A stretch of DNA of 64,000 nucleotides from Lysobacter sp. cf310 (GTDB taxonomy: Bacteria > Pseudomonadota > Gammaproteobacteria > Xanthomonadales > Xanthomonadaceae): contig NZ_FOSS01000005.1 of assembly GCF_900114355.1 (NCBI RefSeq), positions 186,001-250,000 of the forward strand, read 5' to 3'. Below are positions 48,140-57,319 of this stretch, one piece after another. The number at the start of each line of letters is the position of its first letter. Position 1 is the first letter of the stretch. The position numbers and the translations under genes are program-made. The notes beneath the pieces were generated by a model, which saw only the letters and a list, made by a program, of their open reading frames with translations, had not been told where the DNA came from and searched no databases.

Positions 48140-49006
48140 ATGACCCCGCGCCTGGCCCCGTCGCATCGCTACCCCATTCTGTTCGCCGCGCTGTTCGCGC
48201 TGGCCGCCTGCACCCAGCAGCAGGAAGCCGCCGCGCCGGCCGCCGACACCGCCGCACCCAGCGCCGCCGCCACTCCGGCCAATGCCGTGCCGACGCCGAC
48301 GGCCGAAGCCGCGGCGCCCGCCGCGGAGATCGCGCCGGCCGCCGTCGCCACGCCGCCCAGCGGCGCCGCGCCCGTCGCCGGCACCGACTACGTCGAGATC
48401 CCGGGCGGCACCCCGTACGCGCCGGCCGCCGGCAAGATCGAAGTGGTCGAGGTGTTCGGCTACACCTGCCCGCATTGCGCCGAGTTCGAACCGCTGGTCG
48501 TGTCCTGGCGCGCCAAGCAGACCGCCGACGTCAACTTCGTGCCGGTCGCCGCGCCGTTCGGCGGTTACTGGGTGCCCTACGCCAAGGCCTTCTACACCGC
48601 CGAGTCGATGGGCCTGGTCGGCCGCAGCCACGACGCCATGTTCCGCGCCGTGCACCTGGACCGCAGCCTGCCGGTCAACGGCGTCAAGCCGGTCGACTTC
48701 GCCGAGTTCTACGCCAAGTTCGGCGCCAACAAGCAGCAGTTCGAGAGCACCTACGCCAGTTTCGCGATCGACGCCAAGCTCAAGCGCGCCGAGGCCTTCC
48801 TGACCCGCAGCGGCGTCGAGTCCACGCCCAACATCGTGGTCGACGGCAAGTACCGCGTGATCGGCAAGAACTTCGAGGACATGCTGCGCATCACCGACCA
48901 CCTGGTCGCGCAGGAACGCGCCAAGCGCGCCGGCGGCGGCGCGGCTCCGGCCGCCGAAGGCAGCGCTCCGGCCACCACCGGCCCGGCCGCGGCAGCCGCG
49001 CAGTAA
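48140..49006 (+). CDS. dsbA: DsbA-type thiol:disulfide interchange lipoprotein, copy 3
   Basis: The 288-residue lipoprotein (lipobox LAAC, Cys24) has an Ala/Pro/Glu-rich spacer, then a DsbA domain with CPHC (Cys110-Cys113) and cis-proline loop ESTPNIVV. A 20-residue Ala/Gly/Pro tail follows. The sequence is closest to copy 2 in the core (PVAAPFGGYWVPYAKAFYTAESMGLVGRSHDA) but membrane-anchored as copy 1 is. The last core block FEDMLRITDHLVAQERAKRA is shared by copy 1. The anchor and active site together suggest a role in oxidising envelope proteins held close to the membrane. Confidence 0.92.
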   Translation: MTPRLAPSHRYPILFAALFALAACTQQQEAAAPAADTAAPSAAATPANAVPTPTAEAAAPAAEIAPAAVATPPSGAAPVAGTDYVEIPGGTPYAPAAGKIEVVEVFGYTCPHCAEFEPLVVSWRAKQTADVNFVPVAAPFGGYWVPYAKAFYTAESMGLVGRSHDAMFRAVHLDRSLPVNGVKPVDFAEFYAKFGANKQQFESTYASFAIDAKLKRAEAFLTRSGVESTPNIVVDGKYRVIGKNFEDMLRITDHLVAQERAKRAGGGAAPAAEGSAPATTGPAAAAAQ

Positions 49007-49013
49007 TTCGTTC

Positions 49014-49790
49014 ATGGACCCGGCCGGCATGGATACGCGCCGACGACTGCGCCTGCTCAGCGCCAATATCCAGGCCGGGTCCAGCACGCGCCGCTACAGC
49101 GATTACGCGACCCGCAGCTGGTCGCACGTGCTGCCCGCCGGCAACAAGCGCGGCAGCCTCGACACCATCGCCCAGCTGGCCGGCGAGCACGACATCGTCG
49201 GCCTCAACGAAAGCGATCCGGGCAGCCTGCGCTCTGGCTTCACCAACCAGACCCACTATCTGGCCCAGCGCGCCGGCTTCGACTACTGGAGCCACCAGCC
49301 CAATCGTCGCGTCGGCAGCGTCGCCTCCAGCGCCAACGGCCTGCTCAGCAAGCTGGAACCGCGCGAAGTCATCGACCATCCGCTGCCCGGCCGGGTCAAG
49401 GGCCGCGGCGTGCTGATGGCGCATTTCGGTGACCACGAGGACGCGCTCACCGTCGCGGTGGCGCACCTGTCGCTGGGCGCGGGTTCGCGCGCCTCGCAGC
49501 TGGCCTTCATCGCCGAGCTGCTGCACGACCATCCGCACGCGGTGCTGATGGGCGATTTCAATTGCTCGATCGACCAGCCGGAAATGCGCACGCTGTTCCA
49601 GCGCACGCGCCTGCAACCGCCGGAAGCGGCGCTGCCGACCTTCCCGAGCTGGCGCCCGCAACGCGCGATCGACCACATCCTGATCGGCGACGGCCTGAGC
49701 TGCTCGTCGGCGCGCGCCGTGCCGGCCGCGCAATCGGATCACCTGGCGCTGTCGCTGGAACTCGAAGTGCCGGATCACGCGCTGCGCTGA
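49014..49790 (+). CDS. Endonuclease/exonuclease/phosphatase (EEP) family protein
   Basis: The 258-residue metal-dependent enzyme of the DNase I-like fold has motif LSANIQAG, GLNESDPGSL (metal-binding Glu), AVLMGDFNCSID and the catalytic IDHILIGDGL. It may cut a phosphodiester in DNA, RNA or a small phosphate; the sequence has no DNA-repair-specific features. No signal peptide. ATG 49014 is the first start; a second lies at 49029. It follows dsbA copy 3 by 7 bp and could be co-transcribed, but its product is unlikely to act in the periplasm. Confidence 0.85.
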   Translation: MDPAGMDTRRRLRLLSANIQAGSSTRRYSDYATRSWSHVLPAGNKRGSLDTIAQLAGEHDIVGLNESDPGSLRSGFTNQTHYLAQRAGFDYWSHQPNRRVGSVASSANGLLSKLEPREVIDHPLPGRVKGRGVLMAHFGDHEDALTVAVAHLSLGAGSRASQLAFIAELLHDHPHAVLMGDFNCSIDQPEMRTLFQRTRLQPPEAALPTFPSWRPQRAIDHILIGDGLSCSSARAVPAAQSDHLALSLELEVPDHALR

Positions 49791-49805
49791 GGCGCGGCGT
49801 CGGCC

Positions 49806-50819
49806 TCAACGGCGCACGTGATAGCCGTCCTGGGCGACGAAGGCCTGCACGTCCTGGGCGTCGAACAGGGCGAAATCGCCCGGCACCGAGTGCTTGAGGC
49901 AGGCCGCGCCCCACCCGAACAGCACACTGTCCTGCGCGTCCAGGCCGGCCAGCGCGCCATGCAGCACGCCGGCGGCGAAGGCGTCGCCGGTGCCGATGCG
50001 GTCGACGATCGCGCTGAGTTCGCACACCGGCGTGCGCGCGGCGGCGCCGTCGCGATCCAGCGACAAGGCCGACAGCGATTGGCGGTCGACGCTGTGCTGC
50101 ACGCGCACAGTGCTGGCCACGCGCTGCAAGTGCGGGAAGGCCGCGAAGGCCGCGCGCGCGGCGGCGTCGAAGCGCGCCTCGGCGTTGTCGCTCGCGGGCT
50201 CGACGCCCAAGGCGACGGCGATGTCGCGATGGTCGGCGAACAGCCAGTCGGCCTGCGCCATCAGTTCGCGCAGGATGCTCGCGGCGTCGCCATCCCAGGC
50301 CTGCCATAACTTGCCGCGGAAGTTGCCGTCGAAACTCACGCGCACGCCGGCCGCGCGCGCGGCGCGCGCGGCCGCGATCGCGGTGTCGGCGCTGGCCTGG
50401 CCCAGGGCCGGGGTCACGCCGGACAGGTGCAACCAGTGCGCGCCGGCCAGCAGCGCCGGCCAGTCGTAGGCGTTCGCGCGCGCGAAGGCCGAATCGGCGC
50501 GGTCGTAGAGCACGCTGCTGGGCCGGTGGCCGGCGCCGGTTTCCAGGAAGTACAGGCCCATGCGTCCGGGCCCGGCCTGCAGCGCGCGGGTGTCGACGCC
50601 GTGACGGCGCAGCTCGGCGACGGCGGCGGCGCCCAGTGCGTTGTCGGCGACCCGGCCGACCAGCGCCGCCTCATGGCCGTAGCGGGCCAGCGCCACCGCC
50701 ACGTTGGCCTCCGCACCGCCGACGTGGACCTGCAACGCCGGCGACTGCAGCAGGCGCTCGTGCCCGGGCGCCCCCAGGCGCAGCAGCACTTCGCCGAAAC
50801 ACACTATGCGTTGACTCAT
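49806..50819 (-). CDS. kdgK: 2-keto-3-deoxygluconate kinase
   Basis: The 337-residue PfkB-family sugar kinase phosphorylates 2-keto-3-deoxygluconate to KDPG with ATP, the last-but-one step of pectin breakdown before aldol cleavage. The ATP site is IGTGDAFAAGVLHGALAG with the catalytic Asp; the start MSQRIVCFGEVLLRLGAPG and the substrate loop VGGAEANVAVALARYG are KdgK-like. It lies at the edge of the pectin locus, divergent from a TonB receptor, with a pectin-type operator in the 190-bp gap. Ribosome site GGGAGGCGG precedes ATG 50819. A fructokinase relationship cannot be fully excluded from sequence alone. Confidence 0.88.
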   Translation of the reverse strand: MSQRIVCFGEVLLRLGAPGHERLLQSPALQVHVGGAEANVAVALARYGHEAALVGRVADNALGAAAVAELRRHGVDTRALQAGPGRMGLYFLETGAGHRPSSVLYDRADSAFARANAYDWPALLAGAHWLHLSGVTPALGQASADTAIAAARAARAAGVRVSFDGNFRGKLWQAWDGDAASILRELMAQADWLFADHRDIAVALGVEPASDNAEARFDAAARAAFAAFPHLQRVASTVRVQHSVDRQSLSALSLDRDGAAARTPVCELSAIVDRIGTGDAFAAGVLHGALAGLDAQDSVLFGWGAACLKHSVPGDFALFDAQDVQAFVAQDGYHVRR

Positions 50820-51009
50820 TCCGCCTCCCAGCCCCGGGCCGATCCGCCCCTTGTATGGCCTTTTGCGCACCGCAGCATGATGTTGGCCCGAGCTTTTGCT
50901 AGGGTTTTGACCAGCGGTGTCATTTTGCCGTCCGGGACACCATAGCAAGCGCTACAAGCTAGTCAATAAGCGCTTTACAGCCGTCGGACCACTTTGGGAG
51001 GGGATCCTG
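50820..51009. promoter_or_regulatory. Divergent promoter between kdgK and the pectin TonB receptor
   Basis: The 190-bp gap contains the operator at 50908-50922, the most AT-rich segment GCTTTTGCTAGGGTTTTGAC around 50892-50911 and, to its right, the TonB receptor's ribosome-binding site GGGAGGGG (50997-51004). Confidence 0.6.
50908..50922 (-). promoter_or_regulatory. LacI-type operator candidate of the pectin regulon, site 1
   Basis: TGACCAGCGGTGTCA on the plus strand; read on the minus strand it is TGACACCGCTGGTCA. It shares its first eight bases, TGACACCG, with the sites at 57259 and 62284. Confidence 0.7.
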
Positions 51010-53826
51010 ATGCAATCGCAACGCGCGGCAAAAAAGACACCGGTTACCGTTCTGGCAGGCGCCATCGCCCTGGCGCTGCAGATGGCGCCGGCGGTCGGGT
51101 TCGCGCAACAGGCCGCGGCGCCGCCCGCGGCCACGCCGCCGCAAGACAGCAGCACCGCCGCAGCCGCCAGCGACGAGGCCAAGGACCTGGAAGGGGTCAC
51201 CGTCACCGGCTTTCGCGGCAGCCTGGAGCGCGCCTTGGACATCAAGCGCGGCGAAGTCGGCGTGGTCGACGCCATCGTCGCCGAGGACATCGCCGATTTC
51301 CCCGATCTGAACCTGGCCGAATCGCTGCAGCGCATTCCGGGCGTGTCGATCGCGCGCGACGCCGGCGAAGGCCGGCAGATCTCGGTGCGCGGCCTGGGCC
51401 CCGACTTCACCCGCGTGCGCATCAACGGCATGGAGGCGCTGACCACCACCGGCGGCACCGACAGCTCCGGCGGCGCCAATCGCGGCCGCGGCTTCGACTT
51501 CAACGTGTTCGCTTCGGAACTGTTCAACAGCCTCAAGGTGCGCAAGACCGCGTCGGCCGAAGTCGAGGAAGGCTCGCTGGGCGCGACCGTCGACCTGCAG
51601 ACCGCGCGTCCGTTCGACTACGACGGCTTCACTTTCGTCGCCGGCGGCCAGCTCGGCTACAACGACCTGTCCGGCGACACCGATCCGCGCGCCTCGGCGC
51701 TGATCAGCAACACCTGGGGCGACGGCCGCTTCGGCGCCCTGCTGTCGGTGGCCTACACCGACCGCCGCCTGGTCGAGGAAGGCCACAGCACGGTGCGCTG
51801 GGACAACGGCCCCAGCAGCGGCGGCTTCAGCGCGGCCTCGCCGTTCGCGGCCGCGCGCGGCGCCGGCGTGTTCCATCCGCGCATTCCGCGCTACGGCGTG
51901 CTCGAACACGACCAGCAACGCCTGGGCGTGACCGGCGCGCTGCAATGGAAGGTCAGCGACCGCACCGATGTCGGCCTGGATCTGCTGTACGCCAAATTCG
52001 ACGCCACCCGCACCGAGAACTTCATCGAGGCGGTGTCGTTCAGCCGCACCGGCACCGGCAAGCCGCAGACGGTGGTGCTGGACGGCCAGGTCGACGCCAA
52101 CGGCAACCTGGTCTACGGCCGCTTCAACAACGTCGACGTGCGCTCGGAAGCGCGTTACGACGAACTCAGCACCAAGTTCACCCAGTTCAGTTTCTACGCC
52201 GATCACGAGCTCACCGACGACGTGAAGCTGCACGCCCAGGTCGGCCGCGCCAAGTCCGAGTTCGACAACCCGATCCAGACCACGATCACGCTGGATCGCC
52301 AGAACGTGCAGGGCTACAGCTACGACTACCGCGGCAACGACCGCCTGCCGGTGATCGACAACGGCTTCGACGTCGCCGATCCCAGCCAGTGGACCTTCGT
52401 CAACGGCATCTCCGAGGTGCGCCTGCGTCCGCAGTTCGCCAGCAACACCTACGACACCGCCCAGTTCGATTTCGCCTGGAATCTGGCGCCTTCGTTCAAG
52501 CTCAAGGGCGGCGCGCAGTTCAAGGAATACACCTTCGAAAGCCGCGAGTTCCGGCGCGCCTCGGAGCTGGTGACGCCGGCGCTGCCGGCCGGCACGACCC
52601 TGGCCGATCTGACCTCGCTGATCGGTCTGCAGAACACCCGCGTGGGTTCCGGCAACGATTCGGTCTGGCTGATCCCGGACATCGACGCCTTCAACCGCGT
52701 GTTCGGCCTGTACAGCAATACCGGCATCTTCAGCGTCAGCGACAAGGTCGCCGCGGTGCTGGGCAACAACCGCAGCGTCACCGAGCGCGACCAGGGCTTC
52801 TACCTGCAGGGCGACTTCAATACCCAGATCGGCTCGATCCCGATCAGCGGCAACATCGGCCTGCGCCAGGTCGACACCAAGCAGACCTCGACCGGCTACG
52901 CCATCGTCGGCGGCGTGCCGGTGCAGACCACGGTGCAGCGCAGCTACGACGACACCCTGCCGTCCTTGAATCTGGTCGCCGACCTCACGCCGGATTTCCT
53001 GGTCCGCTTCGGCGCGGCCAAGGTGATGTCGCGTCCGGGCCTGGGCAATCTCACGCCCGGCGTCACGGTCAACGTCAGCGGCGGCGCGCGCACGGTCAAC
53101 GGCGGCAATCCGCTGCTGGAACCGTTCCGCGCCAAGACCTACGACCTGAGCTTCGAGTGGTACTTCGCCGACGAAGCGCTTCTGGGCCTGGGGCTGTTCT
53201 ACAAGGACATCGACACCTTCGTGCAGACCTCGCGCGAAACGCGTCCGTACAACACCTCCGGCCTGCCCGACAGCCTGCTCGCGGGCACCGGCGCGCAACC
53301 CACCGACGATTTCCAGTTCAACATTCCGGTCAACACGCCCGGCGGCAGCCTGCAGGGCTTCGAGCTCAGCTACCAGCAGCCTTTCACCTTCCTGCCGGAA
53401 GGGTTCTGGCAGGACTTCGGCGTGCAGCTCAACTACACCTACGTCGACTCCAAGATCCAGTACGTGACCTCGACCGGCGCGGCCTCGCTGAAGACCGATC
53501 TGGTCGGCCTGTCCAAGAACGCCTACAACGCCACGCTTTATTACGAGGGCGAGCGTTTCGGCGCGCGCGTGTCGGCGTCCTATCGCGACGATTACCTGAC
53601 CACGGTGCCGGGCCGCAACAACAACGACGTCGAAGGCACCAAGGCCACCACCACCATCGACATGTCGGCGTCGTGGAAGCTCAACGACCGCATCGAGCTG
53701 ACCCTGGAAGGCCTGAACCTCACCGACGAGTACAACGACCAGTGGGTGGATTCGGTCGGCGACCGCGCCTCGGTCTACCACCACACCGGCCGTCAGTACT
53801 TCCTGGGCATCCGCTACAAGCTGTGA
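51010..53826 (+). CDS. TonB-dependent receptor (Xanthomonas/Caulobacter type) of the pectin locus
   Basis: The 938-residue outer-membrane receptor has a signal peptide (LAGAIALALQMAPAVGFAQQ), a plug opening LEGVTVTGFRGSLERALDIKR and the family block AEDIADFPDLNLAESLQRIPGV. These two blocks identify the Xanthomonas-Caulobacter carbohydrate-type subfamily. The barrel ends YFLGIRYKL. Gene context suggests it takes up oligogalacturonides. A strong terminator follows at 53855-53913. It is divergent from kdgK and shares the pectin-type operator. Confidence 0.93.
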   Translation: MQSQRAAKKTPVTVLAGAIALALQMAPAVGFAQQAAAPPAATPPQDSSTAAAASDEAKDLEGVTVTGFRGSLERALDIKRGEVGVVDAIVAEDIADFPDLNLAESLQRIPGVSIARDAGEGRQISVRGLGPDFTRVRINGMEALTTTGGTDSSGGANRGRGFDFNVFASELFNSLKVRKTASAEVEEGSLGATVDLQTARPFDYDGFTFVAGGQLGYNDLSGDTDPRASALISNTWGDGRFGALLSVAYTDRRLVEEGHSTVRWDNGPSSGGFSAASPFAAARGAGVFHPRIPRYGVLEHDQQRLGVTGALQWKVSDRTDVGLDLLYAKFDATRTENFIEAVSFSRTGTGKPQTVVLDGQVDANGNLVYGRFNNVDVRSEARYDELSTKFTQFSFYADHELTDDVKLHAQVGRAKSEFDNPIQTTITLDRQNVQGYSYDYRGNDRLPVIDNGFDVADPSQWTFVNGISEVRLRPQFASNTYDTAQFDFAWNLAPSFKLKGGAQFKEYTFESREFRRASELVTPALPAGTTLADLTSLIGLQNTRVGSGNDSVWLIPDIDAFNRVFGLYSNTGIFSVSDKVAAVLGNNRSVTERDQGFYLQGDFNTQIGSIPISGNIGLRQVDTKQTSTGYAIVGGVPVQTTVQRSYDDTLPSLNLVADLTPDFLVRFGAAKVMSRPGLGNLTPGVTVNVSGGARTVNGGNPLLEPFRAKTYDLSFEWYFADEALLGLGLFYKDIDTFVQTSRETRPYNTSGLPDSLLAGTGAQPTDDFQFNIPVNTPGGSLQGFELSYQQPFTFLPEGFWQDFGVQLNYTYVDSKIQYVTSTGAASLKTDLVGLSKNAYNATLYYEGERFGARVSASYRDDYLTTVPGRNNNDVEGTKATTTIDMSASWKLNDRIELTLEGLNLTDEYNDQWVDSVGDRASVYHHTGRQYFLGIRYKL

Positions 53827-53854
53827 AGTCCGCGCCGACGAACTAGTTGCACCT

Positions 53855-53913
53855 GCGCCGCGCGGGTGCGGAGCCGCCGCCCTCGACGCTCCGCATCTCG
53901 CGGCGCTTTTTTT
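53855..53913 (+). terminator. Rho-independent terminator after the pectin TonB receptor
   Basis: The outer arms GCGCCGCG (53855-53862) and CGCGGCGC (53899-53906) enclose inner arms TGCGGAGC and GCTCCGCA. A T7 run (53907-53913) follows immediately. It lies 12 bp before the pectinesterase start, so the esterase transcript is either partial read-through or starts from a promoter I cannot see. Confidence 0.8.
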
Positions 53914-53925
53914 GGAGCGCATCGC

Positions 53926-55029
53926 ATGCACCGTCGCGACTTCCTTGCCGGTTCGCTGCTCGCCGGCGGCGCCTTGCTCGCCGGGTCCGCACGCGCGGAC
54001 CAGCGCTGGGACGCGCGCGTGTCGCGCGCGCCGGGCGCGGACACCGGCGTACCGGTCTACCCCAGTGTCGGCGCCGCGATCGCCGCCGCGCCCGCGCACG
54101 GGCGGCGGCCGTTCCGCATCCGCATCGATCGCGGTCTGTGGCGCGAGAAACTGGTGATCGACAAACCGAACATCCACCTGATCGGCGAGGATCGCGCCGG
54201 TTGCGTGCTGAGCTACGACGCCGCCGCCGGCATGGCGCGTCCCGACGGCGAGCCCTGGGGCACCTGGGGCTGCGCCAGCGTGATCGTGCGCGCGCCGGAT
54301 TTCCGCGCCGAGCGCCTGAGCATCCGCAACGATTTCGACTACGTGGGCAATCTGAGCGCGCCGAAGTTCGAACCGATCGGCCCCAACGGCGCGCAGGCGG
54401 TGGCCCTGATGCTGGACGCGGGTGCCGAACGCAGCGTGCTGCACGAGGTCGATCTGCATGGGCATCAGGACACCTTGTTCGCCGATGCCGGGCGCAGCGC
54501 GTTCCGTCGCTGCCGCATCGCCGGCAGCGTCGATTTCGTGTTCGGCGGCGGCAATGCCTGGTTCGAGGACTGCGTGCTGCATTCGCGCTTTCGCCCAGGC
54601 AAGGAACGGCAGGGCTATGTCGCGGTGCCGTGCACGCCCAGTGCGCAGGCTTACGGGCTGAGCTTCCTGCGCTGCCGGCTGAGCCGCGATGCCGACGTAG
54701 CCGATGCCAGCGTCGCCCTGGGACGCGCCTGGCGCCCGGGGCGCAGCTTTGCCGACGGCAAGTACGGCGACCCCGATGCTGTCGGCGCCGCCGTCTATCT
54801 GTCGTGCTGGATGGATGCGCATATCGACCCGCGCGGATGGGATGCGATGGGCTACACCGCACGCGACGGCGCGCGCACGATGCTGGCGCCGGAAGCGGCA
54901 CGCTTGTACGAGTACGACAGCCGCGGCCCCGGCGCGGCGCGCTCGCCGGGCCGGCGCCAACTCGATCGCACCGCGCTCGCGCGCCATCGTCGCGAGCTCG
55001 TGCTGGCCGGCTGGGAGCCGCCGCCGTGA
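53926..55029 (+). CDS. Pectinesterase (pectin methylesterase, CE8)
   Basis: The 367-residue secreted enzyme removes methyl esters from pectin, making it open to pectate lyase. It starts MHRRDFLAGSLLAGG, a twin-arginine-type signal. Active-site Asp182 in GHQDTLF and Asp203 in GSVDFVFG have the same 21-residue spacing as in characterised CE8 enzymes, and Arg lies in LGRAWRPG (usually LGRPW). It is probably active in the periplasm or outside. Overlaps the next gene's in-frame GTG by 4 bp, so it is translationally close to the acetylesterase. Confidence 0.92.
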   Translation: MHRRDFLAGSLLAGGALLAGSARADQRWDARVSRAPGADTGVPVYPSVGAAIAAAPAHGRRPFRIRIDRGLWREKLVIDKPNIHLIGEDRAGCVLSYDAAAGMARPDGEPWGTWGCASVIVRAPDFRAERLSIRNDFDYVGNLSAPKFEPIGPNGAQAVALMLDAGAERSVLHEVDLHGHQDTLFADAGRSAFRRCRIAGSVDFVFGGGNAWFEDCVLHSRFRPGKERQGYVAVPCTPSAQAYGLSFLRCRLSRDADVADASVALGRAWRPGRSFADGKYGDPDAVGAAVYLSCWMDAHIDPRGWDAMGYTARDGARTMLAPEAARLYEYDSRGPGAARSPGRRQLDRTALARHRRELVLAGWEPPP

Positions 55030-55037
55030 GGGCGCCG

Positions 55038-55814
55038 ATGCGCATGCGCCTCGGCTTGCTGCTGGGCTTGTGCGGCTGGGCTCTGGCGCTGCCCATGAGC
55101 GCGCCGGCCGCACCCGCGCCAGTGCCCGCGATCCACCTCGCCGGCGATTCGACGCTGGCCGAGAAGCTGCCGGAGAAGCGCCCGGAAACCGGCTGGGGCG
55201 AGCAGCTGGCCGCACGCTTCCAACCGGGCAGCGTACGCGTGCTCAATCATGCCAAGAACGGTCGCAGCACCCGTACCTTCATCGAAGAAGGCCGCTGGCA
55301 GGCCCTGCTGGACGGCCTGCAGGCCGGCGACTGGGTGCTGATCCAGTTCGGCCACAACGACCAGTCGGTCGAGAAGCCCGATCGCTACACGCCGCTGGCC
55401 GACTACGAGCGCAATCTCGCGCGCTTCGTCGCCGACGTGCGCGCGCGCGGCGCCACGCCCATCCTGCTGACGCCGGTGGCGCGACGTCGCTACGACGGCG
55501 AAGGCCGCGTGCAGGACAGCCATGGCGAGTACCCGGGCCGGGTGCGCGCGCTGGCCGCGCGCGAGCACGTGGCCCTGATCGATTTGGAGCGCCGCAGTCA
55601 GGCCGTGCTGCAGGAGGCGGGCGTGGAGGGCTCGCGACGGCTGTTCCTGCAGCTCGCGCCCGGCGCCCATCCCAACTATCCGCAGGGCGTCGAGGACAAC
55701 ACCCACTTCTCGCCGCTGGGCGCGCGCCGCATCGCGTTCGAGTTCGCCGCCGCCCTGCGCGCATCGGACCTGACGCTGGCCTCGCGCTTACGCAAGGACG
55801 ACGCGACGCCGTAA
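55038..55814 (+). CDS. Rhamnogalacturonan acetylesterase (SGNH/CE12)
   Basis: The 258-residue SGNH-hydrolase removes acetyl groups from rhamnogalacturonan. It has a signal peptide (LGLLLGLCGWALALPMSAPAAPA), the nucleophile motif AGDST (Ser38), GHND with the oxyanion Asn, and the acid/His pair DNTHFSPLG. Family length is 230-260. ATG 55038 is preceded by GAGGG with a five-base spacer. A GTG at 55026 is in frame but would overlap the pectinesterase stop. It completes the de-esterification part of the pectin locus. Confidence 0.9.
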   Translation: MRMRLGLLLGLCGWALALPMSAPAAPAPVPAIHLAGDSTLAEKLPEKRPETGWGEQLAARFQPGSVRVLNHAKNGRSTRTFIEEGRWQALLDGLQAGDWVLIQFGHNDQSVEKPDRYTPLADYERNLARFVADVRARGATPILLTPVARRRYDGEGRVQDSHGEYPGRVRALAAREHVALIDLERRSQAVLQEAGVEGSRRLFLQLAPGAHPNYPQGVEDNTHFSPLGARRIAFEFAAALRASDLTLASRLRKDDATP

Positions 55815-55824
55815 GCGGCGCGCC

Positions 55825-57213
55825 TCACTTCAAGGGCGCGCGCCGCGGCAGCGGTTTGAGCGGTTCCATCGTCGCCAGGTCCCAGTCTTCGGGCACGAAG
55901 GCCTGATGCGTCGGCGCGTGCCGCGGATAACCGCCGACCTGGCTTTCGCTGTCGATGATCTTGCCGCGCCCTTCGATGGTGTCGGCCAGGATGCGGCGAT
56001 CGATGTCGTCGCGGTCCCAGGGGCGCGCGCCGGCCTGCGCGATCACCGCGTCCTGCACCTGCGCCGACGGCAGCAGGCGCACGCCGAACGGCAGCGGCGG
56101 CGCCGACTCGGGCTGGATCACGCGCAGCGGCGTGGTGGTGTAGCGCCCTTGCTGGGGCAAGGGACGGCCGAGACGATCGACGGCGAGGTTGTCCTCGGCG
56201 TAGTACTCGACATCGCCGGAGCCGCCGACCATGAAGAACGCGAGCTCCTCGGTCGAAGGGCCGGCGCGCATCACGTTGCCGCGCGCGACCATCTGCCCGG
56301 TCGAATAGGGATGGCCCAGCCATTCCTCGGCGATCAGGTTGTAGTGCAGCGCGCGCTGACCGGGGTCGTAGATCAGGTTGTTGATGACCTGGCCGCGCGC
56401 GCCGCCCTTGAACAGCGGATTGCGCTCGTAGTTGTGCGCGTAGAGGTTGCCGACGATCAGCACCTCGTTGACGTGATCGTGAATCAGCGAGCCCTTGGAA
56501 TGCTCGCCCTTGACGTGGCTGGCGTTGGCCAGGCCCTCGGCCAGCAGGTTGTTGCTGAAGGTGATGCGGCGCGAGGCGTTGCGCATCCAGTCCTGCTCGC
56601 TTTCGCCATGGAAGCGCGTGCTCGACGCCGACAGGTTCTCGTCGGTGGCCCAGGTCAGCGAGCAATGGTCGACGATCACATCGCGCGCACCGCGCACGGT
56701 GGTGATGGCGTCGAAATCCGGCCCGGCCATCTTGGCCGCGCCGGCTTCGCCCGGGCGCACGCGGATATGCCGCACGACCACGTCGTGGGTGGCGATGATG
56801 AGGCCGCCGCGGATGAAGGTGACGCCCGGCTGCGGCGCGGTCTGTCCGGCGACGGTGAGATAGGGCTCGGCGATGCGCAGTTCCTGGCGCTGCAGGTCGA
56901 TCACGCCGCCAACCTCGAACACCACGATGCGCGGGCCGCTCGCGGCCACGGCTTCGGCGAAGGACCCCGGCCCGTTCGCGGCCAGGCTGGTGACCCGGAT
57001 GATGCGGCCGCCGCGGCCGCCGGGCGTATGCGCGGCCCAGCCTTGCGCGCCCGGGAAGGCGAGCGCGGCGGCGGCACTGGGCGCGGGCGCCTCGGCGGCT
57101 AGCGCGCCGGCGCAGACCAGGGCCAACAGGCCCGCGACCCGCCAACGCAGCCCCCATCCGCCTGCGCCGCGCGCCGTCTTCGTGGCGCCGTCCCACCCTG
57201 CCCGCTGGATCAT
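55825..57213 (-). CDS. Pectate lyase, PL1 family
   Basis: The 462-residue secreted right-handed beta-helix protein has a signal peptide (VAGLLALVCAGALAAE) and the PL1 opening AFPGAQGWAAHTPGGRGGRIIRVTSLAANGPGSF. Blocks VVRHIRVRPGEAG, DFDAITTVRGARDVIVDHCSLTWATDENLS and RITFSNNLLAEGL are the calcium/substrate region of this lineage. It cleaves de-esterified polygalacturonate by beta-elimination to unsaturated oligomers. It is divergent from the FAH-fold gene, with a pectin-type operator between. It lies downstream of and convergent with the acetylesterase. Confidence 0.9.
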   Translation of the reverse strand: MIQRAGWDGATKTARGAGGWGLRWRVAGLLALVCAGALAAEAPAPSAAAALAFPGAQGWAAHTPGGRGGRIIRVTSLAANGPGSFAEAVAASGPRIVVFEVGGVIDLQRQELRIAEPYLTVAGQTAPQPGVTFIRGGLIIATHDVVVRHIRVRPGEAGAAKMAGPDFDAITTVRGARDVIVDHCSLTWATDENLSASSTRFHGESEQDWMRNASRRITFSNNLLAEGLANASHVKGEHSKGSLIHDHVNEVLIVGNLYAHNYERNPLFKGGARGQVINNLIYDPGQRALHYNLIAEEWLGHPYSTGQMVARGNVMRAGPSTEELAFFMVGGSGDVEYYAEDNLAVDRLGRPLPQQGRYTTTPLRVIQPESAPPLPFGVRLLPSAQVQDAVIAQAGARPWDRDDIDRRILADTIEGRGKIIDSESQVGGYPRHAPTHQAFVPEDWDLATMEPLKPLPRRAPLK

Positions 57214-57258
57214 CGATCGGTCCCCTTCCGCTGCCTGGAGTCTAGCCTGGATTGTCAA

Positions 57259-57273
57259 TGACACCGGTTTCCT
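57259..57273 (+). promoter_or_regulatory. LacI-type operator candidate of the pectin regulon, site 2
   Basis: TGACACCGGTTTCCT shares 13 of 15 bases with the site at 62284-62298. The ACCGGT centre is typical of LacI-family operators. It lies in the 106-bp divergent promoter of pectate lyase and the FAH-fold gene. Confidence 0.8.
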
Positions 57274-57319
57274 ATACAACAGTTCCGGACAGGAAACGCC
57301 GCAGGGGACCCGATCCGGC

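Noticed and set aside
50959-55215. 1418-codon open frame on the minus strand
   Set aside because: It runs antisense across the TonB receptor and pectinesterase genes. Its product is low-complexity Arg/Gly/Ala with no domain.
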